DNA of 64,000 nucleotides from Linum tenue. Taxonomy: Eukaryota > Streptophyta > Magnoliopsida > Malpighiales > Linaceae. The notes beneath the pieces were generated by a model. The model made no database searches, was not told the DNA's origin, and was given only the letters and a program-made list of their open reading frames with translations. Below are positions 10,586 to 22,803 of this stretch, piece after piece (within the stretch, counting starts at the first letter, position 1; each line of letters begins with the position of its first letter). The DNA lies in contig CAMGYJ010000004.1 in NCBI GenBank assembly GCA_946122785.1, positions 14,654,150 to 14,718,149 of the forward strand, in the 5' to 3' direction. The translations under genes and the position numbers were made by a program.

Positions 10586-12445
10586 TGTCACACCCCGACA
10601 TTTGGGTCTAGGTTCGACCGAACAGTTGGATCGACGATTACGTACAAAGCATGAAAATTATAAATTAGAATAATAATAATAATAATAATATTGTTATTAT
10701 TATCATCATCCTACTAATGACCATCACCATCAGCTGCCGTTTTCCCTAGCAGAAGGAGAAAAGAAAAAAAAATTATTAAGACCCTAAAACCGTTACACCC
10801 CATCACTCTCTCTGACTCTTCCTCTCTCTCTCTCCCTAACGTGCCCAACAATAAAACCCCATCAATTCACACTTCCCTTCTCTTATACGTAGCAGCGGAA
10901 GTCAAGAAAGAAGCGTAAAACTAAACCCAGCACCCACCCGACCTCTCTTACTCTCGGCGCCAGTTCTCTCCGTCGACAGCAGCATCGCACGCCACCGATA
11001 GACTCGGCCGCCTCTATCCCGAACGCAACCGTAGCAGCGACTCAACCCATCATAACCATCATCGATGTCAGCGCCCTCTCCTGATGTTGTAGTGCCGACT
11101 TCGACCATTCTTTGAGTGGTGGGTATCATCGCGAAGAGGACAATCCCAAGATCATCAACATGTCGATGAAATCGGATTCTGACGTCGGACGAGGGAGAAA
11201 CGAGCATCGAAAGTTTGGATGAAAAATTGTCAAGTTCAGGTACCATTATGGACAATTCAAAAAGTTGGTGGATTATTTCAGAAATTTTACAGAGGGGTCT
11301 TGGTCAACTATGTTGACTGGAAAAATTGCAAATTCGGTACCTGGTACTTTTAAACTGACAGAATGTTTATTTTGGTCATTACTCGATCAATTGACGTCCA
11401 AACGAGGAACCGTCAGCGCCTACGGAATCGTAGAAGCGAGGGGAATGTTATATCAGGGAGTTTTGGAATTTTCAGAGTCTAAGCAGAGTCATCTTTTCGA
11501 GGTGAGTGTAAAGGGGGTAAAATCTCTGTCGAGGTCTTTTAGTTTATATCTTTTAATACAGTTATGTTATTTAATTTTCAAGTAAGCGCGATTATGTGTG
11601 TGAGATATCCCACCGCCTACTTAAGATGGAGGCACGCGTTGTGCTATGCATGTGTGTGTGTTTGTGCGTATGGATGATGGTAATTGAACCCCCGGGCGGT
11701 TGGGCCACTACTGGACGCGGTAGATGGTCGGGTCACTACTGGACGGCGAGACATAACGCAGTAGTTGACAAGCATGGACTGGACGGCGAGACGTAACGCA
11801 GTGCCATTGCCGAGTACGGGTATGCAACCAGACGGCGAGACGTAACACGGTTGGCATATTAGGGTAGGACACCGGACGGCGAGACGTAACGCGGTGGTCC
11901 TAGTGTTTTGTGTTTGAGTTAAGGATAGAAGTTGAGAACTTCTATGAGTTAATGTTGAAATGAGTTATTAAGGATGAAAGTGAGAACGACTTTCATTTAA
12001 GGAAAGGAAACGTTAATAACGTGTTTTAGTAAGGAGGTTGCTTAGGGCAAGACCTTAGGAAGTAACGACGAGACTGACCCCTTCTCACTCACCAGGTTGA
12101 GGAAGGGTTAGCAAAGGTGGATCCCGAGAAGAGGCAGTGTGAGGCGAGATGCTGCACCAGCATGGATGAGACCTCAAGGAACTCAACCAGGAGTTAGAGC
12201 TAGAGTTAGTTTAATTATTTTGTTTATGGTTATGAGTATATGTACTGGAGATTCAAAGTTCAAGATTCTGTGTTAAGTTGTTTTAAGTATTTGAGATTGA
12301 GATTTTGCCCAAGTGTTGGGGATTTTTGGTTTAAAATTATTAAATAAAGTCAGTTTGTTATTTTAAAAGTGGTTTGGGTTGCTCCGGAGTAACCGGTTTT
12401 CGGTTCGAGTTATGGTTTGGTTTCAAAAAGAGTCGGGACGTTTCA
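10586..12445 (+). repeat. LTR D (full length)
   Basis: It is a complete LTR of 1860 bp, ending GACGTTTCA before the primer site. The AAT microsatellite near 10670 is shorter than in the neighbours, which accounts for most of the length difference from LTR A. Confidence 0.9.
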
Positions 12446-13486
12446 TTTTGGTATCAGAGCCGGCACTCCTCTGTTCCTTGGTCTCCAAGGAATACTGGAG
12501 CGACGATCTGATTTTTCAAGGTTTACGTTTTTAAAGGAAAGGAAAAAGGGTTGTCAGGTTAAAGGTTTGGCCAAACGAGTCAGAGTTCTTTTGAGGATTT
12601 TAGAATCTCCAGTTTATACTCAAATCATGATTAGGGATATAACTCCAGGAGACAGTACGGGGTTTTGACACGTCTCGGGAAGGAGAAACAGCAGATCCTT
12701 AGAGGATCGTTTAGTGAAACCTCTTCATGAGTGAGAAGAGGAGGGTCAAGGTAGCTCATATTCTATGGAGATGTGAGCTGATCAGAATAAGGTTCAGGAC
12801 GGTGCCGAGTATCTAGTACGTCGACAGGCAATGGCCAAGGAGTTATGAGAAATGGCGGCCATCATCGAGAGGAAAAGATGCAAAGAGGATTCGCAAAGAT
12901 CAAGATGGTCGAGCTTAGGGTGTGACCCCAAGGAGCAATGGAAAGTTAGGCTTTGAGTAACGATGGGAGCATATAAGGATGAATGAGAATAGGTCTTAAG
13001 GCGTCCGACAAGTCTTCAAGGAGCCCGGCGACAAGTGTTGGAAAGGAGGAGTCATTCAACGAGATAGACGGTGTAAAGAATGAGGCTTGGAGAAGTCAGG
13101 ATCAACAAATTTCGAGGTCGAAATTTTTCTTAAGGGGGGAGGAAATGTGATACCTCGACTTTGATTTAAGGTCCAACAACAAGTACTAAGTGAGCCGGAC
13201 CGATAAATTGAATTGAAATTTTGTCCCGCGGTGCAAGTTCGAGGATTTAAAAGGGACAAATAGCCACTCAAAGCTAATCGATGCTAACGAGTTTGGGAGA
13301 ATATCTTTTGGTGGCCAAGAGGAAAAGTAGGAAGTGAGGTAGACAATGCGGGACAAGCAGCGGACCTCATCAAAGTTCGTATAGTGGGGGTAAATTCTTG
13401 AGGCGCCAGGAAGTACAAGAATGAGGAGTATGGGAGAATGAGTCAGAGCAAATTTCGGGGACGAAATTTTATAAGGGTGGAGGAAA
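12446..13486 (+). other. Non-coding internal region IV (full form)
   Basis: It is nearly identical to internal region I, including the second LTR-start-like sequence TGTGATACC at 13146 and the polypurine tract before LTR E. It has no gene. Confidence 0.85.
12449..12460 (+). promoter_or_regulatory. tRNA-Met primer-binding site of internal region IV
   Basis: TGGTATCAGAGC is positioned three bases after LTR D, exactly as after LTR A. Confidence 0.88.
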
Positions 13487-13568
13487 TGTCACACCCCGAC
13501 ATTTGGGTCTAGGTTCGACCGAACAGTTGGATCGACGATTACGTACAAAGCATGAAAATTATAAATTA

Positions 13569-13604
<36 letters not shown>

Positions 13605-15143
13605 GAAGTAATATTGTTATTATTATCATCATCCTACTAATGACCATCACCATCAGCTGCCGTTTTCCCTAGCAGAAGGAGAAAAGAAAAAAAAATTATT
13701 AAGACCCTAAAACCGTTACACCCCATCACTCTCTCTGACTCTTCCTCTCTCTCTCTCCCTAACGTGCCCAACAATAAAACCCCATCAATTCACACTTCCC
13801 TTCTCTTATACGTAGCAGCGGAAGTCAAGAAAGAAGCGTAAAACAAAACCCAGCACCCACCCGACCTCTCTTACCCTCGGCGCCAGTTCTCTCCGTCGAC
13901 AGCAGCATCGCACGCCACCGATAGACTCGGCCGCCTCTATCCCGAACGCAACCGTAGCAGCGACTCAACCCATCATAACCATCATCGATGTCAGCGCCCT
14001 CTCCTGATGTTGTAGTGCCGACTTCGACCATTCTTTGAGTGGTGGGTATCATCGCGAAGAGGACAATCCCAAGATCATCAACATGTCGATGAAATCGGAT
14101 TCTGACGTCGGACGAGGGAGAAACGAGCATCGAAAGTTTGGATGAAAAATTGTCAAGTTCAGGTACCATTATGGACAATTCAAAAAGTTGGTGGATTATT
14201 TCAGAAATTTTACAGAGGGGTCGTGGTCAACTATGTTGACTGGAAAAATTGCAAATTCGGTACCTGGTACTTTTAAACTGACAGAATGTTTATTTTGGTC
14301 ATTACTCGATCAATTGACGTCCAAACGAGGAACCGTCAGCGCCTACGGAATCGTAGAAGCGAGGGGAATGTTATATCAGGGAGTTTTGGAATTTTCAGAG
14401 TCTAAGCATAGTCATCTTTTCGAGGTGAGTGTAAAGGGGGTAAAATCTCTGTCGAGGTCTTTTAGTTTATATCTTTTAATACAGTTATGTTATTTAATTT
14501 TCAAGTAAGCGCGATTATGTGTGTGAGGTATCCCACCGCCTACTTAAGGTGGAGGCACGCGTTGTGCTATGCATGTGTGTGTGTTTATGCGTATGGATGA
14601 TGGTAATTGAACCCCCGGGCGGTTGGGCCACTACTGGACGCGGTAGATGGTCGGGTTACTACTGGACGGCGAGACGTAACGCAGTAGTTGACAAGCATGG
14701 ACTGGACGGCGAGACGTAACGCAGTACCATTGCCGAGTATGGGTATGCAACCAGACGGCGAGACGTAACGCGGTTGGCATATTAGGGTAGGACACCGGAC
14801 GGCGAGACGTAACGCGGTGGTCCTAGTGTTTTGTGTTTGAGTTAAGGATAGAAGTTGAGAACTTCTATGAGTTAATGTTGAAATGAGTTATTAAGGATGA
14901 AATGAGTTAAGGATAGAAGTTGAGAACTTTCAAGTATATGTACTGGAGATTCAAAGTTCAAGATTCTGTGTTAAGTTGTTTTAAGTATTTGAGATTGAGA
15001 TTTTGCCCAAGTGTTGGGGATTTTTGGTTTAAAATTATTAAATAAAGTCAGTTTGTTATTTTAAAAGTGGTTTGGGTTGCTCCGGAGTAACCGTTTTTCG
15101 GTTCGAGTTATGGTTTGGTTTCAAAAAGAGTCGGGACGTTTCA
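13487..15143 (+). repeat. LTR E, last LTR of the array, internally deleted
   Basis: It starts TGTCACACC with an expanded AAT microsatellite at about 13570-13605 and ends GTTTCA at 15143. About 255 bp present in the other LTRs are missing near 14900-14930. The junction holds a 26-base filler (14904-14929) copied from 14839-14864. The flanking ACTTG at 15144 completes the array duplication. Confidence 0.9.
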
Positions 15144-15148
15144 ACTTG

Positions 15149-15560
15149 CATTTCAATACTTTGATTTATTGTCGTTTATTATTATTCGGATTATTGGGAC
15201 TATTCGGGAATAATTGATAGATCGGGTAGTAGTAGGAAATTAGCAATTTTTTATATAAACTACTTGTACGTGGGATTTATGATTAAGCAAGAATTAAACC
15301 TAAAACCTAATCTTCTAATCCCTCCCTCGCTCTCTGCCGACCTCTCTCCCTTCCCTCTTTCCCCTAGGCTGCCGAGCAGCCTCTCCCTTCCTCCTCATTC
15401 TTCTTCTTTCGTCCCCAAATCAACTCCCCCTCTCCTTTCTTCTTCCTCGTCCAAACCAAGCCCCTTCATCCCCCATTTTCTAGATAGAACCCTAATCTCC
15501 AGGCTCTATCAACTTCCTTCAGATTCACCTCTGATCTCATCTTTTGAGGTAGATCGTGAA
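15149..15560 (+). repeat. Probable continuation of the left gypsy LTR with a TATA box
   Basis: Removing the array joins the purine tract and TGATGAGAACTTG at 2233 to CATTTCAATACTTTG here. The stretch contains TATATAAAC at about 15252 and then a CT-rich, leader-like region, which fits an LTR promoter. This is inference from the duplication; the LTR end is not resolved. Confidence 0.45.
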
Positions 15561-15870
15561 TCTGCACCCACATAGCCATGCTGTCAACTTTGATTTCCTG
15601 TGGTTTGATACCCCCATCCCACTTCATTAAAGCAAACAGTGTGTTTGACAAGTTCCAGGGCCTTGATTCCCACACTCTGTCTCTGATGGCCTCAGATGAA
15701 AATGAGAAGACATAAGTGTTTGGGCCAGCTGGCTTGATAGTGATCTCACCAAATCTTGCCCACGCATAATCCACTGCCCCTTTCACCATGGAGTAGTTAA
15801 ATTTCTTCTCAGACACCATCTTCCCTATTAGCATGGCAAACCCATTACCTTCCTCAACCGTGAGATTCAA
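15466..15870 (-). pseudogene. DUF4283-type (LINE/retroelement ORF1-like) fragment
   Basis: The minus-strand frame of about 134 residues contains FAMLIGKMVSEKKFNYSM, then VWESRPWNLSNTLFALMKW and MWVQIHDLP. This order matches the plant DUF4283 domain found in ORF1 of LINE elements and related zinc-knuckle proteins. The start lacks the usual upstream region, and no CCHC knuckle or reverse transcriptase follows, so it is a fragment. Confidence 0.7.
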
Positions 15871-16810
15871 AACAGGTAGACAGCCCCTGCTTGATTTTGG
15901 AGAAGAGAGAGGTCAATTTGGTCAAATAGAAAAGGTAAAGTTGGATTTTTTTTTGTGTTGGGAGCTCTTTGTGAAGGGTAATTGGTTTGAAGAGTTTGCA
16001 GGTTGTGGCTAGATCTGGTGGAGTGCTTCCTTTTTATCATACTCCTAATGAATGCCTTCCCGCATTTGGTATCAATCCCATCATCCTTAAAGTATCTCCT
16101 ACCTAGTAACCCTTATGAGTTGAAGATTTGTTCCAGGGTGAATCTTCTGAGATTGGTGTTTGGCTCGATACTATTTCCTTGTACTTCTTTGTTTAATTCG
16201 ACTTGCCCAATCATTTGTATTATAGAGCCTCTGACTGCCGAGAGTCTACAGATAGGAGAATAAGAATTTTGGATGATGGATTTTGGGTCTGGTGGCTTCC
16301 ATTTACTCCACTTAGTTGTAATCTCCTTATGTATATGCTCATCGTAATAAATAAGCTCCTCCTGGGTATTGATGTTTTCTGAATGGCCTTTATTGCTCCT
16401 TCTTGCCATTTCTTTAATGCTGGTTGTGAAATTTCCGTCTTGCAAGTTAGATGAAGAGTATAGACCATCTTTACCGGAATCTGTGTTTATGAAAGATCAG
16501 ACTAGCTGTTTTGGAAGTAGCCCAGCTTGGGGCGCAATAGGAGAGAGGACCGAGCATTTTAGAGAGAAAGACATAAAGGTGAAGAAGGTATTGTATTGTT
16601 TGGTGTTGGAGAGACTTGCAAGCTGATGTGACAAGGAAGTGAAAGTGAGAAAATGAGTGGCATTGATGTGGGATCAATTGCAAGAGTTGCAATTTTGCAT
16701 GAAAGTTTTCATGCAATTGCACCCACTTTTTGTCCTTTTGGTTTCTTTTTCTTTCTTTCTTTCCTTATTTCTTTTTCGTTTGTTTTTCTTCTTTCATTCG
16801 CAACATATAT
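15871..16810. other. Non-coding stretch, no gene recognised
   Basis: Open frames of 82-110 residues occur on both strands around 16003-16626, but none shows a domain I recognise and they overlap one another. The far right is a T-rich run (16735-16800). Confidence 0.5.
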
Positions 16811-17408
16811 GTCATACTTTTCAACCCGCGGGTTGACCCAAACCCGGTCGAGATAGTGGTTCAAGGGTTAATGGGTCACCCGTTTTAGCCCGGAAATATG
16901 AAAAGAATCATTATATTGTATTTATCCTGAATCCAACATAAAAAAATACAACACTACGTAAACTCCAACACACTTAAATAACATTAATTTAAATTCAACA
17001 TAGTAAAAAAAAATTTATCAAAACATAGTAAAAATTTAACAAACACTTAAATCCATCACATAACATCAACTTAAATCCATCATAGTTAAAAATCCAACAA
17101 GACTTAAATCCAACACACTTAATCCCCAATAATACTTGTGAAAGCTTGACTTAGATAACCAGTTCGTGGAAAGAGAGGGTGAGGTGCTTACTTTTCAAGA
17201 ATCGTATATTAAAAGCGTAAAGAGAGCATTAATATTCGTTAATTTTAATATTTATTTAAATAATTATAAGAATAGCATATATAAGAAGCCAAATTTATAT
17301 AATACCATTATTTTTTTTTAAGTTAAGAAGGAAGAAAAAAAACTCACGAAAATTACAGTTTAAGTAAAATGCCAATAGATACTAATTGGAGTTTCCTTAT
17401 AAGATGTA

Positions 17409-17603
17409 TGGAGGAATAATGATGTGTTTTGTATTGATTAGGAGTGTGGGTTTTATACCCAGGATTACAAAGGAAACCCTAGCAGCACGTTGCATAATGG
17501 GAGTCACGTTGCATAATGGGAGTAGTGTTGTAGGGATATGGCTAAACAATAGGAACAAACTAATAGAAAGAATAATTAAATCATTAATTATATATTCCTA
17601 TCA
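17409..17603 (-). repeat. 3' LTR of the copia at 17409-21387
   Basis: On the plus strand it runs from TGGAGGAATAATG to TTCCTATCA. It contains a 19-21 bp tandem duplication around 17490-17525 (GTTGCATAATGGGAGT twice) that the other LTR lacks. A C-rich run at 17604-17613 is the complement of the polypurine tract. Confidence 0.9.
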
Positions 17604-20600
17604 CCCCCCCCGCAAGATGGAGGAGGGAATGAAACCAATCTTTTCACGGAGAAGTTGGTAACGAGTGATGGGCAGGGGCTTGGTGAGCGAGTCGGCGAGC
17701 TGGTGCGTGGTGGGTATGTGATTAACACGATGAGCAGCGGAGTGTACGAGCTCGCGAACGAAATGAAAATCAAGCGTCAAATGCTTCATGCGAGAGTGGA
17801 AGACTGGGTATGTGGAGAAATGGACGACACCAAGATTGTCATTGTAAACAACCGGTGGTTGGGGAAAAGGTTGATGAAGCTCAGTCAACAAGTTTTGAAT
17901 CCAGAGCAGCTCCACGGTGGCATGGGCCACAACATGGTATTCAGCCACAGTGCTGGAACGGGCTACAGAACTCTCCTACTTGGACTTATAGGAGATAAGA
18001 ATACCACCGTAATAAATAAGGTACCCCATGGTGGAAGTATGATCATCCGGGTCACCCACCCAATCAGAGTCGGCAAAGGAAACTAGGGATGGGGAGACAG
18101 TAGGAGTCAGTCGAAGGCCAAAGGAGGCGGTACCTTTGAGGTAGTGAAGTAGACGCTTCACGGATTGCCAATGTAACTGGGTGGGCGCATGCATAAACTG
18201 GGAGAGTTTGTTGACGGCAAACGTGATGTCGGGGCGAGTGCAGAGGAGATATTGGAGCGAGTCAATCACTTGTTTGAAGAGAGTAGGATCAGCAGGAGGA
18301 GAGCCATCATGAAGAGCGAGACGGGCTGTCGAACTGAGTAGTGTTGGGGCGGGGCTGCTGTCGGCCATACCAAAGCGGTCTAGGATGTCGATAATAAACT
18401 TGTGCTACGAAAGAAGAAGACCATTCGGTGACGGAAGTACTTGAATGCCCATGAAGTAGTTGACGTCCCCGAGTTGCTTGAGAGAGAACCGATCAGCCAT
18501 TCGGGTTTGGAATTGATGAAGGAGATTAGTGTTGTTGCCTGTAAGAAGAAGATCGTCTACGTAGACCAAGAAGTATATGAGACATCCATTATTGTGGTAG
18601 ACAAATAATGAGGTGTCACTGGTGGTTTTCGTGAAGCCTTCATGTTCAAGAAAAGTGCACATCTCCATGTACCACGACCGGGGAGCCTAGCGAAGGCCGT
18701 AGATCGGCCGAGAGAGGCGACACACATGATGCGGGTGAGTAGGGTCGTAAAAGCCGGGAGGCTGTGCCATGTAAATAGTTTCCTGCAAAGAGCCTTGTAG
18801 AAAAGCGTTATTCACATCAAATTGATAAACCGGCCAGTTCTACGTCAATGCAATAGTGAACACAGTCCGAATCGTGACAAGCTTCAGAACTGGGTTGTAT
18901 GTTTCATGGTAGTCGATGTCGGGCCGTTGAGTGAAACCTTTGGCCATAAGACGGGCTTTGAAACGATCGACCGAGCCGTTCGGGTTACGCTTGATGTGGA
19001 AGACCCATCGACAACCCACAACGTGCTGGTCGAGAGGTCGGGGCACCAAGGTCCAGGAGTTATTGCGATGCAATGCGTGGAACTCCTCAAGCATAGATGT
19101 TGTCCAACAGGAATCAGCCATTGCCCGCTTAACAGAATGTTCTAAGTCAATATATAATACATGAGCCGAGAAGAGCTTCTTCTTAAAAATCCCATGTTGG
19201 CTATGAGTGGACATAGGATGAGATCGCGGTGGCATAACTTTAGCCGGCGGTGGTGGTGGACCATTCTGCTGAGAGGACGTAGCCGCGGGGGAAGAGGGTG
19301 CGTCGGCGGAGGATGTGAGACGTGTAGGAGAAGCAGTGGTGGAAGGAGAGGAGGTGGTGGAGAGGGGAGTAGGTGCGCTGGGATGATGAATGGCGTACTG
19401 TTGGAGAGGAGTAGTAGTAAGAGCAACCCAATCATTAGAGGAGAGGGATGGAAATGAGGGAGTGGAGATGCCAGGAAAGGAGTCCTCAACAAATTGGACA
19501 TGGAGAGAAATAAAGATGCGCTGACTGGGAGGATCGTAGCTCTTATAAGCACTCTGAGTGAGAGAGTAACTGAGAAAGATACATGAACGGGAACGAGGTG
19601 CTAATTTGTGAGGAGAGTAGGGACGAAGCCATGGATAGCAAAGGCAGCCGAACGAGCCGAGTTTGAGATAGTTGGGGGGATTCGTTGAATAGAGAGAAAT
19701 ATGGTGTGGTACCACGAAGAGAGGAGGAGGGCAGGCGATTTATGAGATAGGTGGCTATTTGAAAAGCATGAGACCAGAAGGAGAGAGAGTTTATTGTGGC
19801 GTTCAAGGCTAGACGAACAGGCTGGGAATCCACTGGCATCTCATACACGTCATCATTATTCAGGCCACGTAGCAGAGGCGCCCCCGTGGCTAGGTCCTTC
19901 ACAACAAAACAATCGGAGAAAAATTCCACCAAAACCGGGTTAGTTTTGCATAATTGCGCAACCGACAACAATCGACGTTTAATGGACGGGACACAAAGAA
20001 TATTCTGAAGAGCCAAAGACGAGGAAGGAGTAGTGAGACGAGATTTCCCAATATGGGTAATTTTTATACCTGACCCGTCGCCTACAATAACCTCTTCGGG
20101 GCTGTGGTAGTCTGTGTAGAGAGAGAGGCCACCAAGATCAGGAGTGACGGGATTGTTGGCGGCGGAGTCAAGAAGCCAACCGGAGGAGGAGGAGCCGGCA
20201 GTCATGGTGTGATGAGCTTGAGGACGACCATGGAGCCTGTAGCATTCTTTGGCGGTGTGACCCAGCTTGTCGCAGAATTGGCATTGGATGTGAGGGCGGC
20301 CGAGAAGGGACGGCGTTGAGGTAGGCGCCGAATTGGGAAACCCGCAGGAAGGAGAGTGACCGCGTTACACAAAGTCGGGGTAGGAAGGAGGATGTATCTG
20401 TCGAGGACTACCAGGACTGCCACGGCCACGTGACGTCGGGGAAGAGCGGTCACGAAGGGAGGAGAACACAGTGGTAGGAGCCAGCGCAGACACGGAGCGA
20501 TGCGCCTCAAAGTCAGCTTCAAAATCAACCAGTCGATCGTGTAGATCTTCAAGGGCAATGGTGGTGTCACGATCGCGAAGAGCAGCAGAAAGAGGACCAT

Positions 20601-21131
20601 ATTCCTCACGGAGACCATGAAGAATATGAAGAATCAGATCTTCATTCGCCACAGGTGCTTGAACTAGGGCAAGTTCAGCAGCCATGGTGCGTATAGCCTG
20701 CGGATAGACGACGATAGGGCGAGAGCCTTGGGTTTCTCGGCCAAACTTGGTTTTGAGATTCATGATGCGTTGCCGAGACTGACTGGCAAACATACACTCC
20801 AAGATCAGCCACACATCACGTGAAGACGTAGCGGAAGTGACGTAGGGGCAACGTTGGGTGTAACAAAAGCCAGGATAGAGTGGAGAAGAAGTTGATCTTG
20901 GTGGAACCAATGAGTACGCGTGGATGCCGGAGCATCAGGGGCAGGTGGAGGATGGGAGCCGTCAAGATATTTGAGCAAGTCGAGCCCCCGGAGAAGAGTC
21001 ACGAGTTGGGTACGCCAGGTAGGGAAGTTGTCGCCATTGAGTTTGTTGGGAAATTGATTGGCGGGATTGAGAATGATGATGGTATTGGAATTGTCAAGAT
21101 CAATAACTGATTCACCGGAGTTTTGAGACAT
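17601..21131 (-). pseudogene. Copia gag-pol polyprotein, frameshifted and deleted
   Basis: Reading leftward from 21131: gag (LNGDNFPTWRTQLVTLL; a second gag block to 20365), then a CCHC knuckle near 20270-20220 (CQFCDKLGHTAKEC). A protease remnant reads WLLDSAANNPVTPDL, where the usual Asp-Ser/Thr-Gly is Asp-Ser-Ala. The integrase is cut short: only the pre-integrase block and a late segment (YLINRLPSSSLRGTTPY) remain. RT follows (ARLMAKGFTQRPDIDYHETYNPV at 18840-19100; YVDDLLLTG at 18548-18574) and RNase H to 17601 (FADSDWVGDPDDHTS). Several stops and shifts separate the blocks. Confidence 0.9.
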
Positions 21132-21207
21132 GGTGACCGGGGAAGAAGAAGAGGTTTATCAAGAAAGAATGGGATTAAGGAGATCGGAGCGCAGCTCTAA
21201 TACCATG

Positions 21208-21387
21208 TGGAGGAATAATGATGTGTTTTGTATTGATTAGGAGTGTGGGTTTTATACCCAGGATTACAAAGGAAACCCTAGCAGCACGTTACATGATGGG
21301 AGTAGTGATGTAGGGATATGGCTAAACAATAGGAACAAGCTAACATAAAGAACAATTAAATTATTAATTATATATATATTCCTATCA
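21208..21387 (-). repeat. 5' LTR of the copia at 17409-21387
   Basis: It matches the left LTR closely and ends at TTCCTATCA. Adjacent inward (21194-21205), GCTCTAATACCA is the complement of TGGTATTAGAGC, a one-base variant of the tRNA-Met primer site. Confidence 0.9.
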
Positions 21388-21694
21388 AGATGTACTTTTG
21401 TTTTTTAGAATGAATTTTTTTTTCAATTTTGGTAGTTGAAAGAAAGAACTGTTGGCGAAGAAGGAGAGAAGGGGTGGTAGTCGAACAAAAAAAAATGTCA
21501 GCGAATCTTACGGGAAGGACAGCGAAATGGAAATGGCCCGGTGACCCACTCCTCCGGGTTAACCGCCCGGGTCTTCCGGGCCACACCGGGTTTGATCGCG
21601 TTTAGCCAACCGGGTGGATGCTTTAGTCGGCTGATGTGGCCCGTTTTTGTGGCCGGGTCTGCGTCGACCCGCGGGTTGACAACCTTGGTCATAC

Positions 21695-22271
21695 ACATAT
21701 TTGTATATGTGTATTGAATTTCTAATTAAGACACTACTTTATATATCATGTGTAAATAAAATAATCATAAAAAAAATTCCAATCACGGTTCATATATAAT
21801 TCGAATATCAAGGTTCATATATAGTTCACATATCACAACGCAAAAAAAAAAACAACTAAAGAGTAAAGCACACTAAACACATTAAGACAACTAAACTCAA
21901 ATTAATAGAACACACAAATTAATATTGAGTTCTATTGAAAATTAAGTAGGGGTTGCAATATATATAAAATGACATGGATATAGATGGAATGAAAATGAAG
22001 AGTGAGTTAATTGTTAAAACCATTGAAGTGGCAGTAGGGACCACGCTTGAAATTACAAGAGGATGACATTGCCGGTGATGCTCTAAGTGATCAAAGCTCT
22101 CGCTTTGTCATGTCTTCTTTACCATCTAGACTAGCTCCGTGAGGACTTGTAATTATCTTTCCATTTTGCACTTAAATATATACATCATAGAAACCTAAAT
22201 ACATCATAAAAGAAGTGAGGGTAAGTAGGTAAGTAAAATTTATTAGTCAAGACCTTCCAAAGTTTTTAAAG
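21695..22271. other. AT-rich non-coding DNA
   Basis: I see no gene, TIR or LTR signature here. Confidence 0.5.
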
Positions 22272-22499
22272 GAAAATTTTAACTTCAACCTTGATTGGAC
22301 GCAAAAACTCCAACCATCCACATGTCAGTTTGATATTGGTGGATTCATATTCCTTTTTTCTTAATATTTAATGTTCTTAATTATTCTAAATAAATTAATA
22401 ATTAAATATAAAAAGAAATATGAACTCACTAATAGGAAACTGGTATGTGGTTGGTTGGAGCTTCTGCGTCCAACCAAGGTTGGACCTAAGAATTTTTCG
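22272..22499. repeat. Foldback MITE of about 230 bp
   Basis: The two halves are inverted copies: the left arm has ACCTTGATTGGACGC, and the right arm has GCGTCCAACCAAGGT. Pairing continues past CCAACCATCCACATG into an AT-rich centre, so the whole element can form one long hairpin. I did not resolve a target duplication. Confidence 0.75.
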
Positions 22500-22803
22500 T
22501 TTTTAAAATATTAGCCAAATCTTTTGAAATACAAAATATTACCTCATTGTTAAAAACTTCTTGCTGGCATTGTTGTTAGTAATATTGACTTGTAACATGA
22601 TAGTGACTTAAAAGAGCAAATGGTGGTCAACACTTTAAAAATTCAGTATTTTAACGAAAAAAGAGTTAAAAATTAATAAAGATAATAGACAAATGGATAA
22701 TATTTGGATGCGCTACAAAAGATTTGACTAATATTTTATATTTTGAAAGGTTTGGCTAACTACAATAGAAGTAACTTTAATATATTACCTAATTATTTTT
22801 AAG

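Larger units (their letters stand above)
2234..15143 (+). mobile_element. Tandem array of a non-coding LTR retrotransposon (5 LTRs, 4 internal regions) with one TSD
   Basis: Five LTR copies start TGTCACACCCCGACATT at 2234, 5145, 8565, 10586 and 13487, all in the same orientation. They are separated by short internal regions that carry a tRNA-Met primer site and a polypurine tract but no gene. The five bases before the first LTR (2229-2233, ACTTG) equal the five bases after the last LTR (15144-15148, ACTTG), so the array behaves as one insertion that later expanded. Internal regions I and IV are about 1.04 kb. Internal regions II and III share an identical 884 bp deletion that also removes the end of the preceding LTR. 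Copies differ by only a few substitutions. This resembles a LARD-type non-autonomous Ty3/gypsy element amplified in place by unequal recombination. Confidence 0.9.
17409..21387 (-). mobile_element. Ty1/copia retrotransposon, both LTRs, broken pol
   Basis: Short LTRs (195 and 180 bp) flank a reverse-strand copia interior of about 3.6 kb. The direct repeat AGATGTA occurs on both sides (17402-17408 and 21388-21394). The gene order gag, protease, integrase, RT, RNase H is the copia order. Short LTRs and the primer site suggest an Ale-like lineage, which is a weak inference. Most of the integrase core is deleted. Confidence 0.9.
16818..21687. mobile_element. hAT-like DNA transposon containing a nested copia
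   Basis: The ends carry the inverted sequence TCAACCCGCGGGT (16820-16833, and its complement at 21668-21683). GTCATAC is repeated at 16811-16817 and 21688-21694, a 7-8 bp duplication. The right end complement begins CAAGGTTG, a hAT-style terminus; the left tip has lost about five bases. Both arms contain many ACCCG/GGGT subterminal motifs. No hAT transposase is present. AT-rich DNA with repeated TAAATCCA words fills 16894-17400. Confidence 0.7.

Noticed and set aside
18822..20319. Forward frames of 70-107 residues
   Set aside because: They are antisense to the copia polyprotein.
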